DNA of 64,000 bases from Streptomyces sp. 11x1 (GCF_032598905.1 NZ_CP122458.1:1116001-1180000); one strand, 5' to 3'; positions 8,095-17,590 are shown, counted from the stretch's first letter. Numbers and translations: made by a program. Notes: generated by a model from the letters alone, not told the origin.

Positions 8095-9438
8095 GTGACC
8101 ACTGTCCAACACCCCCCAGCGGCGGTCAGCCGCTCGGGAGCGCGCCCCAAAGTGGTCGCCCGCACCGGTCTGTACGCGGTGCTGGCGGCGAACGTCGCAC
8201 TGGTGACCTTCTTCTTCGTGCAGGCGGGCTTCGCCTCGAACGCCCTCATCGTGCTGGGCCGCCTGGCCGGTCTGTACGGTGCACTGCTGATGGCCTTCCA
8301 GCTGGTGCTGGTGGCACGGCTGCCCTGGTTCGACCGGCGCATCGGCATGGACCGGCTGACCTCCTGGCACCGCTGGACCGGCTTCTCGGTGCTGTGGCTG
8401 CTGGTCGCGCACGGGGTGTTCATCACCTTCGGCTACGCCCAGTCCTCGGACCTGGACCCGCTCAGCCAGCTGGTGGACCTCGCCGAGACCGTCGAGGGCG
8501 TGCTGCGCTCGATCGTCGCGCTCGGCATCATCATCGTGATCGGCGTGGTCTCGGCCCGCTTCGCCCGCCGCAGGCTGGCCTACGAGACCTGGCACTTCAT
8601 CCATCTGTACACCTACGTCGCGGTGGTGCTGGCCTTCACGCACCAGGTCGCGGCGGGGACGTCGTTCGCGTCGTCGAAGGTCGCGACGGCCTACTGGTAC
8701 GGGCTCTGGGGCGTGGCCCTGACCTCGGTGTTCGTGGGCCGTCTTGTGCTCCCGCTGTGGCGCAACTGGCGTCACCAGCTCCGCGTCACGGCGGTCGTCC
8801 CCGAGGCCGACAACGTCGTCTCGATCTACATGACCGGCCGCGACCTGCACCGGATGCCCGCCCGGGCCGGCCAGTTCTTCCTGTGGCGGTTCCTGACCCG
8901 TGACCGCTGGTGGCAGGCCAACCCGTTCTCGCTGTCGGCCGCGCCGGACGGCACCCAGCTGCGGCTCACCGCCAAGGCGGCCGGCGCGGGCTCCGCCGCC
9001 CTGCGCCACGTCAAGGTCGGCACCCGCGTCTTCGCCGAGGGCCCCTACGGCGCCTTCACCGCGATGCACCGCACCCGGCCCGAGTCCGTGCTCATCGCCG
9101 GCGGTGTCGGTGTCACCCCGATCCGGGCCCTGCTGGAGGAGATCGAGGGGCACGCGGTGGTCATCTACCGGGTCGCCACCCAGCAGGACGCGGTCCTCTA
9201 CGACGAGCTGCAGCGGCTCGCGTTCGACAAGGGCGCCGAGCTGCACCTGGTCTCCGGTCCCGCCAGCCCCGATCTGCTCGCCCCGCGCGAGCTGCTGCGG
9301 ATGGTGCCCGACATCGCCGTCCGGGACGTGTTCCTGTGCGGGCCGCCGCCGATGATGAACGCGGTCCTGGGCAGCCTGCGCGAGCTGGACGTGCCCAAGC
9401 CGCAGATCCACTTCGAACGCTTCAGCCTGGCCGGCTGA
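8095..9438 (+). CDS. Ferric-reductase-like membrane flavohaem oxidoreductase
   Basis: A 447-residue membrane electron-transfer protein. Six or so hydrophobic helices occupy residues 20-220, with His residues placed to bind two haems (SWHRWTG, LVAHGVF, WHFIHLYTY, FTHQ). A cytoplasmic FAD/NAD(P) reductase half follows: NPFSLSAAP for FAD, GGVGVTPIRALL for nucleotide binding and FLCGPPPMMNAV near the end. GTG start with AAGGAG at 8082-8087. It is first in an operon with an FMN-attachment protein and ApbE, so it probably passes electrons from cytoplasmic NAD(P)H across the membrane to the flavinylated protein. The final acceptor is unknown. Confidence 0.9.
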   Translation: MTTVQHPPAAVSRSGARPKVVARTGLYAVLAANVALVTFFFVQAGFASNALIVLGRLAGLYGALLMAFQLVLVARLPWFDRRIGMDRLTSWHRWTGFSVLWLLVAHGVFITFGYAQSSDLDPLSQLVDLAETVEGVLRSIVALGIIIVIGVVSARFARRRLAYETWHFIHLYTYVAVVLAFTHQVAAGTSFASSKVATAYWYGLWGVALTSVFVGRLVLPLWRNWRHQLRVTAVVPEADNVVSIYMTGRDLHRMPARAGQFFLWRFLTRDRWWQANPFSLSAAPDGTQLRLTAKAAGAGSAALRHVKVGTRVFAEGPYGAFTAMHRTRPESVLIAGGVGVTPIRALLEEIEGHAVVIYRVATQQDAVLYDELQRLAFDKGAELHLVSGPASPDLLAPRELLRMVPDIAVRDVFLCGPPPMMNAVLGSLRELDVPKPQIHFERFSLAG

Positions 9439-9465
9439 GGGACACCGGGACACGAGGACAGCACT

Positions 9466-10194
9466 GTGAAACGAGCCATACCCGCCCTGGTCCTGAGCGC
9501 CGCCGCGCTGGTGCCCGTCTGGCGTTACGCCCCCTCGACCGACACGACGTCCACGACGACGACCGCCGAACCCGCCCCGTCGGCCTCCGCGTCCACGTCG
9601 TCGGGCTCCACCGTGGTCACGGGCCCGACGATCGACACCGAGAAGGGACCCGTCCAGGTCCAGGCGACCTTCCGGGGCGAGAAGATCACCGCCGTGAAGT
9701 TCCTCCAGCAGCCGGACCATCCGCAGACCGAGGCCGCGGTGCCGGTGCTGATCGAGGAGACGCTCCAGGCGCAGAGCGCCGACATCGACACGGTCTCGGG
9801 CGCCACGATCACCAGTGACGCCTACCGGGAGTCCCTCCAGGCCGTGATCGACGAGAACGCGAAGTCGGCCTCGTCGTCCGACTCGGCCTCGGACGAATCG
9901 GCCTCGGGCGACTCCGAGGCCACGAAGGAGAGCGCGAGCCGGACCGTCGCGGGCTCGACGGTCGGCACCTCCAAGGGCGACGTCCAGGTCCAGGTGACCT
10001 TCGAGGGCGAGAAGATCACCGCCGTGGAGATGCTGAAGCAGCCGAACCACCCGCAGACCGAGGCCGCCGTACCGGTACTGATCAAGGAGACCCTGGCGGC
10101 GCAGAGCGCCGACATCGACACCGTCTCCGGCGCCACCATCACCAGCGACGGCTACCGGGAGTCCCTCCAGGCCGCCATCGACGCGAAGGCCTGA
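9466..10194 (+). CDS. Exported protein with two tandem FMN-binding (flavinylation) domains
   Basis: A 242-residue protein with an N-terminal hydrophobic segment (ALVLSAAALVPVW) and a Ser/Thr-rich linker, so it is probably exported and anchored. Two FMN-bind domains (about residues 50-130 and 160-240) are near copies, each ending with DIDTVSGATITSD. The Thr in SGAT(I)T is where ApbE attaches FMN in this family. An Asp/Ser/Glu-rich spacer separates them. The gene sits 27 bp after the reductase gene and 4 bp before apbE. Inferred role: a two-flavin carrier taking electrons from the membrane reductase on the outer face. Confidence 0.88.
   Translation: MKRAIPALVLSAAALVPVWRYAPSTDTTSTTTTAEPAPSASASTSSGSTVVTGPTIDTEKGPVQVQATFRGEKITAVKFLQQPDHPQTEAAVPVLIEETLQAQSADIDTVSGATITSDAYRESLQAVIDENAKSASSSDSASDESASGDSEATKESASRTVAGSTVGTSKGDVQVQVTFEGEKITAVEMLKQPNHPQTEAAVPVLIKETLAAQSADIDTVSGATITSDGYRESLQAAIDAKA
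9634..10190 (+). repeat. Tandem duplication encoding the two FMN domains
   Basis: The stretches around 9634-9860 and 9964-10190 align with a constant 330-bp offset and are highly similar at DNA level, including the invariant GACATCGACAC and CGCCAC(G/C)ATCACCAG(T/C)GACG blocks. This indicates duplication within the gene, later separated by an acidic Ser-rich linker. Confidence 0.85.
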
Positions 10195-10198
10195 GCCG

Positions 10199-10921
10199 GT
10201 GCGCCGCGTCGAACACATCATGGGGTTCCCGATCTCGCTGCTGATCGAGGACGAGGAGGCCACCGCCGAGGCGGCTGAGCCGGCGTTCGCCTGGCTGCGC
10301 GAGGTCGACGCGCGCTTCAGCCCCTTCCGCGCCGACAGCGAGGTGTCGCGGCTGGACCGGGGCGAGCTGGCACCGCACGAGCTGAGCCCGGACCTGACCG
10401 AGGTCCTCGCTCTGTGCGAGGAGTACCGGGTGTCGACGGGCGGCGCGTTCGACGTACGGCTGCCGGGGCGCGGGCTCGACCCCTGCGCCATGGTGAAGGG
10501 CTGGGCCGTGCAGCGGGCGGCGGAGATGCTGACCGGGCTGGGCGCGAAGCGCCTGTGCCTGAACGCGGGAGGCGACGTGGCGGCGACCGGCGGGCCGTGG
10601 CGGGTGGGGGTGCGCCACCCGGAGCGGGCGGACCGCCTCTGTACGGTCCTGTCGGTCGCGGACGGCGCGGTCGCCACGTCCGCCCGGTACGAGCGCGGCG
10701 ACCACATCCTCGACGGCCGCACCGGTCGCCCGGCGACGGGCCTGCTCAGCCTCACGGTGGTGGCGCCGACCCTCACCCAGGCCGACGCGACGGCGACGGC
10801 GGCGTTCGCGATGGGCGCGGAGGGGATCGAGTGGGCCGCGTCGAGGGAGGGGTGCGAGGTGTTCGCGGTCGATGCCCGCCAAAGGGTGTTCCGGACGCCG
10901 GGGTTGCCGGTGGCCGCGTGA
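10199..10921 (+). CDS. apbE: FAD:protein FMN transferase (ApbE)
   Basis: Transfers FMN from FAD to a Thr of FMN-bind proteins. The 240-residue protein shows the ApbE features: an early GFPISLLI segment, DARFSPFRADSEVSRL, GRGLDPCAMVKGWAV, the LNAGGD box and HILDGRTGRPA. A GTG start lies four bases after the upstream stop, so it is translationally linked with its likely substrate. No signal peptide or lipobox is seen, unlike many ApbE proteins, which suggests either cytoplasmic modification before export or export by an unrecognised route. Confidence 0.92.
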   Translation: MRRVEHIMGFPISLLIEDEEATAEAAEPAFAWLREVDARFSPFRADSEVSRLDRGELAPHELSPDLTEVLALCEEYRVSTGGAFDVRLPGRGLDPCAMVKGWAVQRAAEMLTGLGAKRLCLNAGGDVAATGGPWRVGVRHPERADRLCTVLSVADGAVATSARYERGDHILDGRTGRPATGLLSLTVVAPTLTQADATATAAFAMGAEGIEWAASREGCEVFAVDARQRVFRTPGLPVAA

Positions 10922-10989
10922 GGGTGCGGGTGTGAGGGCGCCTGATAGCTCGGGGTGCGGGTAGTTCGGCGACTGCGGCCAGTACATGG

Positions 10990-11022
10990 CTGATCGCGCA
11001 GTTCCCCGCGCCCCTTGAAGGG
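10990..11022 (+). repeat. Streptomyces intergenic repeat, family 1, copy A (single arm)
   Basis: Contains CGCGCAGTTCCCCGCGCCCC followed by TTGAAGGG. The same core recurs at 17749, 26300, 39461/39561 and 48111/48233. Only one arm is present here. Confidence 0.8.
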
Positions 11023-11184
11023 CCGGCCCCGGCTGCCACGGGCCCAGCGGCACCCTGTCAGCGCCGACAAGCGCCCCACCCCCCGCCACGCCCCGGTGGA
11101 GAGCACCTCTCGCGCCGACCCACCGGACGCCCGTCCGCAGAAATCCCGTTGCGGCCGTGTCCCCGCCCCCGGACAGTGGCCCCC

Positions 11185-12144
11185 ATGACCACGACCCACC
11201 CCACCCCCCTCCCACCCGGCCTGACCGTACGCCCGGCGACGCTCGACGACGCCGAGGCCGTGTGCGCGCTGCTCAACGAGATCGACCTGCTGGAGATCGG
11301 CCGTGCCGAGACCGAACTCGTCGAGGTGCAGGCGGATCTGAAGCATCCGGAGGCGGACCTGGAGCGGGACTCCTGGCTGCTGTTCGAAGGGGACCGCCTG
11401 CTCGCGTACGGCCTGCAGTGGGACGAGTCCGGCGGTGAGCGCATCGACATGGACCACTACACGCTGCCGGACCAACCCCTCGGCGCGCTGCACCTGTTCG
11501 ACCTGATGGAGGCCCGGGCGGCGGAGCGCGCGGCGGCCAACGGCGCGGACCGGGCCGTCGTGCACATGCACCTCAACATCACGCCCACGATGGACCTGGA
11601 CGCGCTGCGCGGACGCGGCTGGCGCACGGTCCGCCGCTACAACGTCATGGCCCGGCCCCTCTCCCCCGCCGAGCCCCTGCCGACGCCGCCTCCCGGCGTC
11701 ACCCTGCGCACCTGTGCCACCGAGGACGACCGCAGGAAGGCGCACCTGCTGCTGCAGACGGCCTTCACCGACCACTTCGACTTCCAGCCGCGCACGTACG
11801 AGCAGTGGCTGGACGACATCGACGCCGAGAACGTCGACTGGTCGCTGGTCTGGATCGCCCACGTCGACGGCCTCGGGGACGTGGCGGGCCTGCGGTCCCG
11901 CAACGACCGTTCCGCCGCGGCCTGGATCTCCAGCATCGGCGTCCTGCGCGAGGCGCGCGGCCGCGGCCTCGGCAGCCTGCTGCTCCGCCACACCTTCGGC
12001 CACTACGCGGCCCTGGGCCGCGACCGCGTCAGCCTCGGCATCGACACCGACAACAGCACCGGAGCCCTCGCCCTGTACGAACGGCACGGTATGCAGCGGG
12101 ACTTCGCGGTCGACACGTGGGAATTGATACGCCCCGTCCGGTAA
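11185..12144 (+). CDS. GNAT family N-acetyltransferase (two GNAT domains)
   Basis: A 319-residue protein with an N-terminal GNAT-like half (LTVRPATLDDAEAVCALLNEI) and a C-terminal catalytic half. The acetyl-CoA loop is SSIGVLREARGRGLGSLLLRH, followed by VSLGIDTDNSTGALALYERHGM. The pattern resembles mycothiol-synthase-like double GNAT proteins, but the substrate cannot be named. The ATG at 11185 is preferred to an upstream start at 11149, which adds a Pro/Arg-rich leader outside the fold. Monocistronic, with a strong terminator behind it. Confidence 0.85.
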   Translation: MTTTHPTPLPPGLTVRPATLDDAEAVCALLNEIDLLEIGRAETELVEVQADLKHPEADLERDSWLLFEGDRLLAYGLQWDESGGERIDMDHYTLPDQPLGALHLFDLMEARAAERAAANGADRAVVHMHLNITPTMDLDALRGRGWRTVRRYNVMARPLSPAEPLPTPPPGVTLRTCATEDDRRKAHLLLQTAFTDHFDFQPRTYEQWLDDIDAENVDWSLVWIAHVDGLGDVAGLRSRNDRSAAAWISSIGVLREARGRGLGSLLLRHTFGHYAALGRDRVSLGIDTDNSTGALALYERHGMQRDFAVDTWELIRPVR

Positions 12145-12158
12145 GCACCGCCCCCAGC

Positions 12159-12186
12159 GCCCCCGTTCTCCATCGAGGACGGGGGC
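12159..12186 (+). terminator. Strong hairpin terminator after the GNAT gene
   Basis: A 12-bp stem (GCCCCCGTTCTC at 12159-12170 with GAGGACGGGGGC at 12175-12186, one G-U pair) closes a 4-nt CATC loop and is followed by TCTTCGTT. Confidence 0.8.
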
Positions 12187-12391
12187 TCTTCGTTCGGCCT
12201 GTCGGACATTGTTCGAAACCTCTTGACGCCTCACCACACGCCGATTGACACTCTCGCAACACGACGTCACACGGCCGAAACAGCGGGACACCCGGGGCGA
12301 GGGTTCCCGCCCTTTCCCGACCCCTCCCACGTGCCATCCCGTTGTCTTCGCCACCTCTTCATCAGCCGTGCTCTCAGCAGGGATACTCCAC

Positions 12392-15300
12392 ATGACGTAC
12401 ATCGCACGTCTGCGCGGCCGCGCGAGACGCTGGGCGGGTCCGCTCGCCGGACTGACCGCCGCGTCACTGCTTCTGGGCCTCGCCGGGCCCGCCGCCCCGG
12501 CCACCGCGGACGACTCCGACCTCACCGACGGTCTGGCCCTCTGGTACAAACTCGACGCCACCACGGGCACCACGGTCACCGACGCCTCCGGCAACGGCCG
12601 TGACGGCACGGTGAACGGCACCGCCGGCTGGACGGGCAACGGTCAGGGTCTCGCCTTCAACGGTTCGGACACCTACATCAAGGTGCCGAACGACGTCATG
12701 AAGGGCATGAACTCGATCAGCGTCTCCATGGACGTACTGATGGACGAGTCGCAGTCCGGGCCGTACTTCATCTACGGCTTCGGCAACAGCAGCAACGGCA
12801 CGGGCAACGGCTACCTCTTCGCCACCGGCAACTCCCTGCGCACCGCCATCGCGTCCGGCAACTGGTCCACCGAGCAGAACACCCGGCCCTCCGACTCGCA
12901 CAACCTGACCCGTTCGGTGTGGAAGCAGCTCACCTACACCCAGACCGGCACCACGGGCGTGCTGTACGAGGACGGCGTGGAGGTCGGCCGCAACACCTCG
13001 GTCACCACAACCCCGGGTTCCATCGGCTCGGGCACGACGACCGCCAACAACATCGGCAAGTCGGTCTACACCGGCGACAAGCTCTTCAAGGGCAAGATCC
13101 GTGACTTCCGGGTCTACGACCGGGCCCTCGCCGGCTCCGAGGTCGAGCAGCTCTCGCTCCCGATCGCCGCGGAGGGCGTCGCCGCCGACAAGGCGGCCCT
13201 CACCCTGGGTGACACCAGCGCGGTGACCGCCGACCTGGACCTGCCGAAGACCGGCGCGGCCGGCGGCTCGACCATCACCTGGGCGAGCGACAACACGGAC
13301 GTGGTCTCGAACTCCGGCGCGGTGACCCGCCCGGCGGCCGGTCAGCCGGACGGCCACGCCACGCTGACGGCGACCCTGAAGAAGGGCCCCGCGAGCGCCA
13401 CCAAGACCTTCGAGGTCACGGTCCTGCCCGCCTTCGACGACACGACCGCCGTCGAGCAGGCCACCGAGGCGCTGACCGTCCACAACATCGACGACGCACG
13501 CGGGAACCTGACGCTCCCGACGTCCGGCGACTTCGCCACGAAGGTGTCCTGGTCCTCCGCGAACCCGGACGTCGTCTCCGCCGAGGGCGTGGTGAAGCGT
13601 CCCGAAGACGGCGACGGCGCCACCACCGTCGAGCTGACCGCGACCGTCACCAAGGGCGACGCGAAGAAGACCCGGTCCTTCACCGCGAAGGTGCCGGAGC
13701 TGCCGAAGAAGGAAGCCCTCAAGGGCTATATGTTCAGCTACTTCACCGGCGAGGGCACCTCGGACGGCGAGCAGCTCTACGCGGCCCTCAGCAAGGGCAA
13801 CGACCCGCTGAAGTGGCGGGAGTTGAACGACGGCAAGCCGGTCCTGACGTCCACGCTGGGCGAGAAGGGTCTGCGCGACCCGTTCATCATCCGCTCTCCC
13901 GAGGGCGACAAGTTCTACCAGATCGCCACCGACCTCAAGATCTACGGCAACGGCGACTGGGACGCCTCGCAGCGCACCGGCAGCAAGTCCATCATGGTCT
14001 GGGAGTCGACCGACCTGGTGAACTGGACGAACCAGCGCCTGGTGAAGGTCTCCCCCGACTCGGCCGGCAACACCTGGGCCCCGGAGGCCTATTACGACGA
14101 GGAGCGCGGCGAGTACGTCGTGTTCTGGGCGTCCAAGCTGTACGACAACGAGGCCCACTCCGGCGACACGTACAACCGCATGATGTACGCGACGACCCGT
14201 GACTTCTACACGTTCAGCGAGCCCAAGGTCTGGATCGATCGCGGCTACTCGGTCATCGACTCCACGGTCATCCGGCACGACGGCGAGTACTTCCGCCTCT
14301 CCAAGGACGAGCGGAACAACAGCTCCTCCACGCCCAACAGCAAGTTCATCTTCGAGGAGAAGAGCGACACGCTGCGCAACCTCTCCTGGACCGCGGTCGC
14401 CGAGGGCATCGGCAAGGGCGAGATGAGCGCAGCCGAGGGCCCGCTGGTGTTCAAGTCGAACACCGAGGAGAAGTGGTACGCGTTCCTGGACGAGTTCGGC
14501 GGGCGCGGCTACATCCCCTTCGAGACGACGGACCTGGCCTCCGGCGTCTGGACCCCGTCCACCGGCTACGACCTGCCGTCCAAGCCCCGGCACGGCACCG
14601 TGCTGCCGGTGACCCAGGCCGAGTACGACCGGCTGCTGCAGACCTACCAGCCGGACCAGATCATCACCGACGTCGAGGACGTGAAGGTCGAGACGCGTGT
14701 CGGTGACGCCCCGGTCCTGCCGGCCACCGTCATCGCCGAGTCGGCGGACGGTGTGAAGCGTCCCGTCGCAGTCACCTGGGAGACCGTGGACGCGTCGCAG
14801 TACGCGCAGGCCGGCACCTTCACGGTGAAGGGCGACATCGCGGGCGACTCGGCGATCGAGGTCACCGCGGAGGTCACGGTCTCCGCCGAGGGCCCCGACG
14901 TTCCCGCCGACCTGCTGCTGCGCTACGACTTCGACGAGACCGGCGGCAGCATCGCCCGTGACTCCAGCGGCCACGGCTACCACGGCACCTACGTCCGCAC
15001 GCCCGACTTCGGGACCGGCGTGGACGGCGGCTCGTTCAAGATGTCCGGCGGCAACAGCGGCTCCGGCTCGCCGTACGTCAAGATCCCGAACGGCGTCCTG
15101 AAGGACACGAACAGCGTCACCGTCTCCACGTACGTGAAGTGGAAGGGCGGCGACAACTTCCAGTGGCTGTTCGGGCTCGGCCCAGACAGCGACAAGTACC
15201 TGTTCGCCACGCCCTCCAACGGCAGCGGCAAGCTGTTCTCCGCGATCACCAAGGCCACCTGGTCCGGTGAGAAGCAGATGATCGGCGGCTCCCGGCTCAC

Positions 15301-17590
15301 CCCGGGCGAGTGGAAGCACCTCACCGTCACCCTGAACGGCGCGACCGAGACGGCCGTCCTGTACGTGGACGGCGCCGAGGTCGCCCGGGTCGGCGGGGTC
15401 ACCATCAAACCGTCCGACCTGTACGACTCCGCGAAGGACCACTCCGGCTACATCGGCAAGTCCCTGTACTCCCCCGACCCGTACTTCGGCGGCGAGGTCG
15501 ACGACTTCCGGATCTACAACCGGGCCCTGACGCCCGCCGAGGTCCTGGAGCTGGGCGGCAACACCACCGGCATCGCCGCGGTGACCCACCCGGCGCTCAA
15601 GACCGACGCGATCATCACCGACAGGGACAGCAGGGTCGTCCTGCCGCTCACCCCGGGCAGTGATGTCACCGCCCTGGCACCGGAGTTCACCCTGGCCCAC
15701 GGCGCGAGCGTCAGCCCCGCCTCCGGCACTCTGCGCGACTTCAGCAAGCCGGTGACCTACGAGGTCACGGGCTCGGACGGGAAGAAGCGCACCTGGACCG
15801 TGTCGGCGGCGGTCATGAAGAGCCCGGTCCTGCCGGGTCTCAACGCCGACCCGAACATCGTCCGCTTCGGCGACACCTTCTACATCTACCCGACCACCGA
15901 CGGCTTCGAGGGCTGGAGCGGTACGCAGTTCAAGGCGTACTCCTCCAAGGACCTGGTCAACTGGACCGACCACGGCGTCATCCTGGACCTCGGTCCGGAC
16001 GTCTCCTGGGCGGACAGCAGGGCCTGGGCGCCGGCCATGGAGGAGAAGAACGGCAAGTACTACTTCTACTTCTGCGCCGACGCGAACATCGGTGTCGCGG
16101 TCTCCGACTCGCCCACCGGCCCGTTCAAGGACGCGCTCGGCAAGCCGCTGCTGAAGGCCGGCGCCCTCCCCGGCCAGATGATCGACCCGGCCGTCTTCAC
16201 GGACGACGACGGAAAGTCGTACCTCTACTGGGGCAACGGCCGCGCCTATGCGGTCCCGCTGAACGACGACATGGTGTCGTTCGACGCCTCGAAGGTCACC
16301 GACATCACGCCGAGCGGCTACAACGAGGGCACCTTCGTCATCAAGCGCAAGGGCACCTACTACTTCATGTGGTCGGAGAACGACACCCGCGACGAGAACT
16401 ACCGGGTCGCCTACGCCACCGGCTCCTCACCCACCGGTCCCTGGACCAAGCAGGGCGTGATCCTGGAGAAGGACCTCTCGCTCGGCATCAAGGGCCCCGG
16501 CCACCACTCGGTGGTCCACGTCCCGAACACCGACGACTGGTACATCGCCTACCACCGCTTCGCCATCCCCGGCGGTGACGGCACCCACCGCGAAACCACC
16601 ATCGACAAGCTGGAGTTCGACGCCGACGGCCTGCTGAAGAAGGTCGTCCCGACCCTGGAGAGCATCGACCCGGTCACCATCGCCCGGGCCGGCGCGGACG
16701 CCTCCGGCAAGGAGGGCGCCAAGATCCAGCTGAACGGCACGGTCTCCGGCGCGGGCACCGCCCAGTGGACGATCGGCAACGACGTGCCCTGCGTCTTCGC
16801 CGACGCCAAGTCCGCGAAGACCACGGTCACCTGCGTCGACAACGGCACGTACGAGGTCACCCTGACCGGCGGCCGCAGCAGCGACACGGCGAAGGTGACC
16901 GTCACCAACGCGGCCCCGAAGATCACCTCCGCGACCGGCCCCAAGTCCCCGGTGGCGGCGGGCAAGGGCACCTCGGTCACGGCGAAGTTCACCGACCCGG
17001 GCACCCGCGACACCCACACCTGCAAGGTCGACTGGAAGGACGGCACCAAGCCCACCGCCGGCAAGATCTCCCTCGGTGTCTGCAAGGCGGAGCACACCTA
17101 CCGCAAGGCCGGCATCTTCCGCCCGGTGATCACCGTCACCGACGACGACGGCGCCTCGGCGCGCAGCGCGCTCCCCGCGCTGATCGTCTACGACCGGGCC
17201 GCGGGTTCCGCGACCGGAAAGGGCAGCTTCACCTCGTCGGCCGGGGCCTTCCCGGCGGGCCCGAAGCTGACCGGCACGGCCGGCTTCTCCTTCACCGCCA
17301 AGTACGGCAAGAACGCCACCAAGCCGTCCGGGAAGGCCGCGCTCGACTTCGCCAAGGCCAGGCTGAAGTTCCGCTCCACGGGCTCGGACTGGCTGGTCGT
17401 CACCGGCTCGAAGGCGGTCTACCAGGGCTCCGGCACGGTCAACGGGAAGACCGGGTACGCCTTCCGCATCACGGCCACGGACGGCCCGGACACCTTCAAG
17501 ATCAAGATCTGGAAGAAGTCCACGGGGGCGGTCGTCTACGAGAACAAGTCGGCCGCGAAGACGAAGGGGATCACGATCGGTCGCAAGTGA
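12392..17590 (+). CDS. Secreted multimodular glycoside hydrolase with two GH43 domains
   Basis: A 1732-residue exported enzyme. A signal peptide (basic start, LTAASLLLGLAGPAAPATA) is followed by a LamG/concanavalin domain (about 35-220), two bacterial Ig-like domains, a first GH43 five-bladed propeller (about 440-750; GLRDPFIIR supplies the base Asp near 495 and AAEGPLVFK the acid Glu), another Ig-like domain, a second LamG (about 835-1050), an Ig-like segment, a second GH43 (about 1143-1413; LNADPNIVRFGDTFY, IDPAVFTDDDG, NEGTFVIKRKGTYY, GPGHHSVVHV), PKD-like domains and a C-terminal beta domain. GH43 enzymes cut arabinose- or xylose-containing polysaccharides. The ATG at 12392 has AGCAGGGA upstream and starts the signal peptide; an upstream in-frame start at 12245 is unlikely. 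No sortase motif is seen. Confidence 0.9.
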   Translation: MTYIARLRGRARRWAGPLAGLTAASLLLGLAGPAAPATADDSDLTDGLALWYKLDATTGTTVTDASGNGRDGTVNGTAGWTGNGQGLAFNGSDTYIKVPNDVMKGMNSISVSMDVLMDESQSGPYFIYGFGNSSNGTGNGYLFATGNSLRTAIASGNWSTEQNTRPSDSHNLTRSVWKQLTYTQTGTTGVLYEDGVEVGRNTSVTTTPGSIGSGTTTANNIGKSVYTGDKLFKGKIRDFRVYDRALAGSEVEQLSLPIAAEGVAADKAALTLGDTSAVTADLDLPKTGAAGGSTITWASDNTDVVSNSGAVTRPAAGQPDGHATLTATLKKGPASATKTFEVTVLPAFDDTTAVEQATEALTVHNIDDARGNLTLPTSGDFATKVSWSSANPDVVSAEGVVKRPEDGDGATTVELTATVTKGDAKKTRSFTAKVPELPKKEALKGYMFSYFTGEGTSDGEQLYAALSKGNDPLKWRELNDGKPVLTSTLGEKGLRDPFIIRSPEGDKFYQIATDLKIYGNGDWDASQRTGSKSIMVWESTDLVNWTNQRLVKVSPDSAGNTWAPEAYYDEERGEYVVFWASKLYDNEAHSGDTYNRMMYATTRDFYTFSEPKVWIDRGYSVIDSTVIRHDGEYFRLSKDERNNSSSTPNSKFIFEEKSDTLRNLSWTAVAEGIGKGEMSAAEGPLVFKSNTEEKWYAFLDEFGGRGYIPFETTDLASGVWTPSTGYDLPSKPRHGTVLPVTQAEYDRLLQTYQPDQIITDVEDVKVETRVGDAPVLPATVIAESADGVKRPVAVTWETVDASQYAQAGTFTVKGDIAGDSAIEVTAEVTVSAEGPDVPADLLLRYDFDETGGSIARDSSGHGYHGTYVRTPDFGTGVDGGSFKMSGGNSGSGSPYVKIPNGVLKDTNSVTVSTYVKWKGGDNFQWLFGLGPDSDKYLFATPSNGSGKLFSAITKATWSGEKQMIGGSRLTPGEWKHLTVTLNGATETAVLYVDGAEVARVGGVTIKPSDLYDSAKDHSGYIGKSLYSPDPYFGGEVDDFRIYNRALTPAEVLELGGNTTGIAAVTHPALKTDAIITDRDSRVVLPLTPGSDVTALAPEFTLAHGASVSPASGTLRDFSKPVTYEVTGSDGKKRTWTVSAAVMKSPVLPGLNADPNIVRFGDTFYIYPTTDGFEGWSGTQFKAYSSKDLVNWTDHGVILDLGPDVSWADSRAWAPAMEEKNGKYYFYFCADANIGVAVSDSPTGPFKDALGKPLLKAGALPGQMIDPAVFTDDDGKSYLYWGNGRAYAVPLNDDMVSFDASKVTDITPSGYNEGTFVIKRKGTYYFMWSENDTRDENYRVAYATGSSPTGPWTKQGVILEKDLSLGIKGPGHHSVVHVPNTDDWYIAYHRFAIPGGDGTHRETTIDKLEFDADGLLKKVVPTLESIDPVTIARAGADASGKEGAKIQLNGTVSGAGTAQWTIGNDVPCVFADAKSAKTTVTCVDNGTYEVTLTGGRSSDTAKVTVTNAAPKITSATGPKSPVAAGKGTSVTAKFTDPGTRDTHTCKVDWKDGTKPTAGKISLGVCKAEHTYRKAGIFRPVITVTDDDGASARSALPALIVYDRAAGSATGKGSFTSSAGAFPAGPKLTGTAGFSFTAKYGKNATKPSGKAALDFAKARLKFRSTGSDWLVVTGSKAVYQGSGTVNGKTGYAFRITATDGPDTFKIKIWKKSTGAVVYENKSAAKTKGITIGRK

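Noticed and set aside
8080..12639. Very long minus-strand open frame spanning several plus-strand genes
   Set aside because: Low-complexity product with no domains, running antisense to five clear genes; an artefact of high GC.
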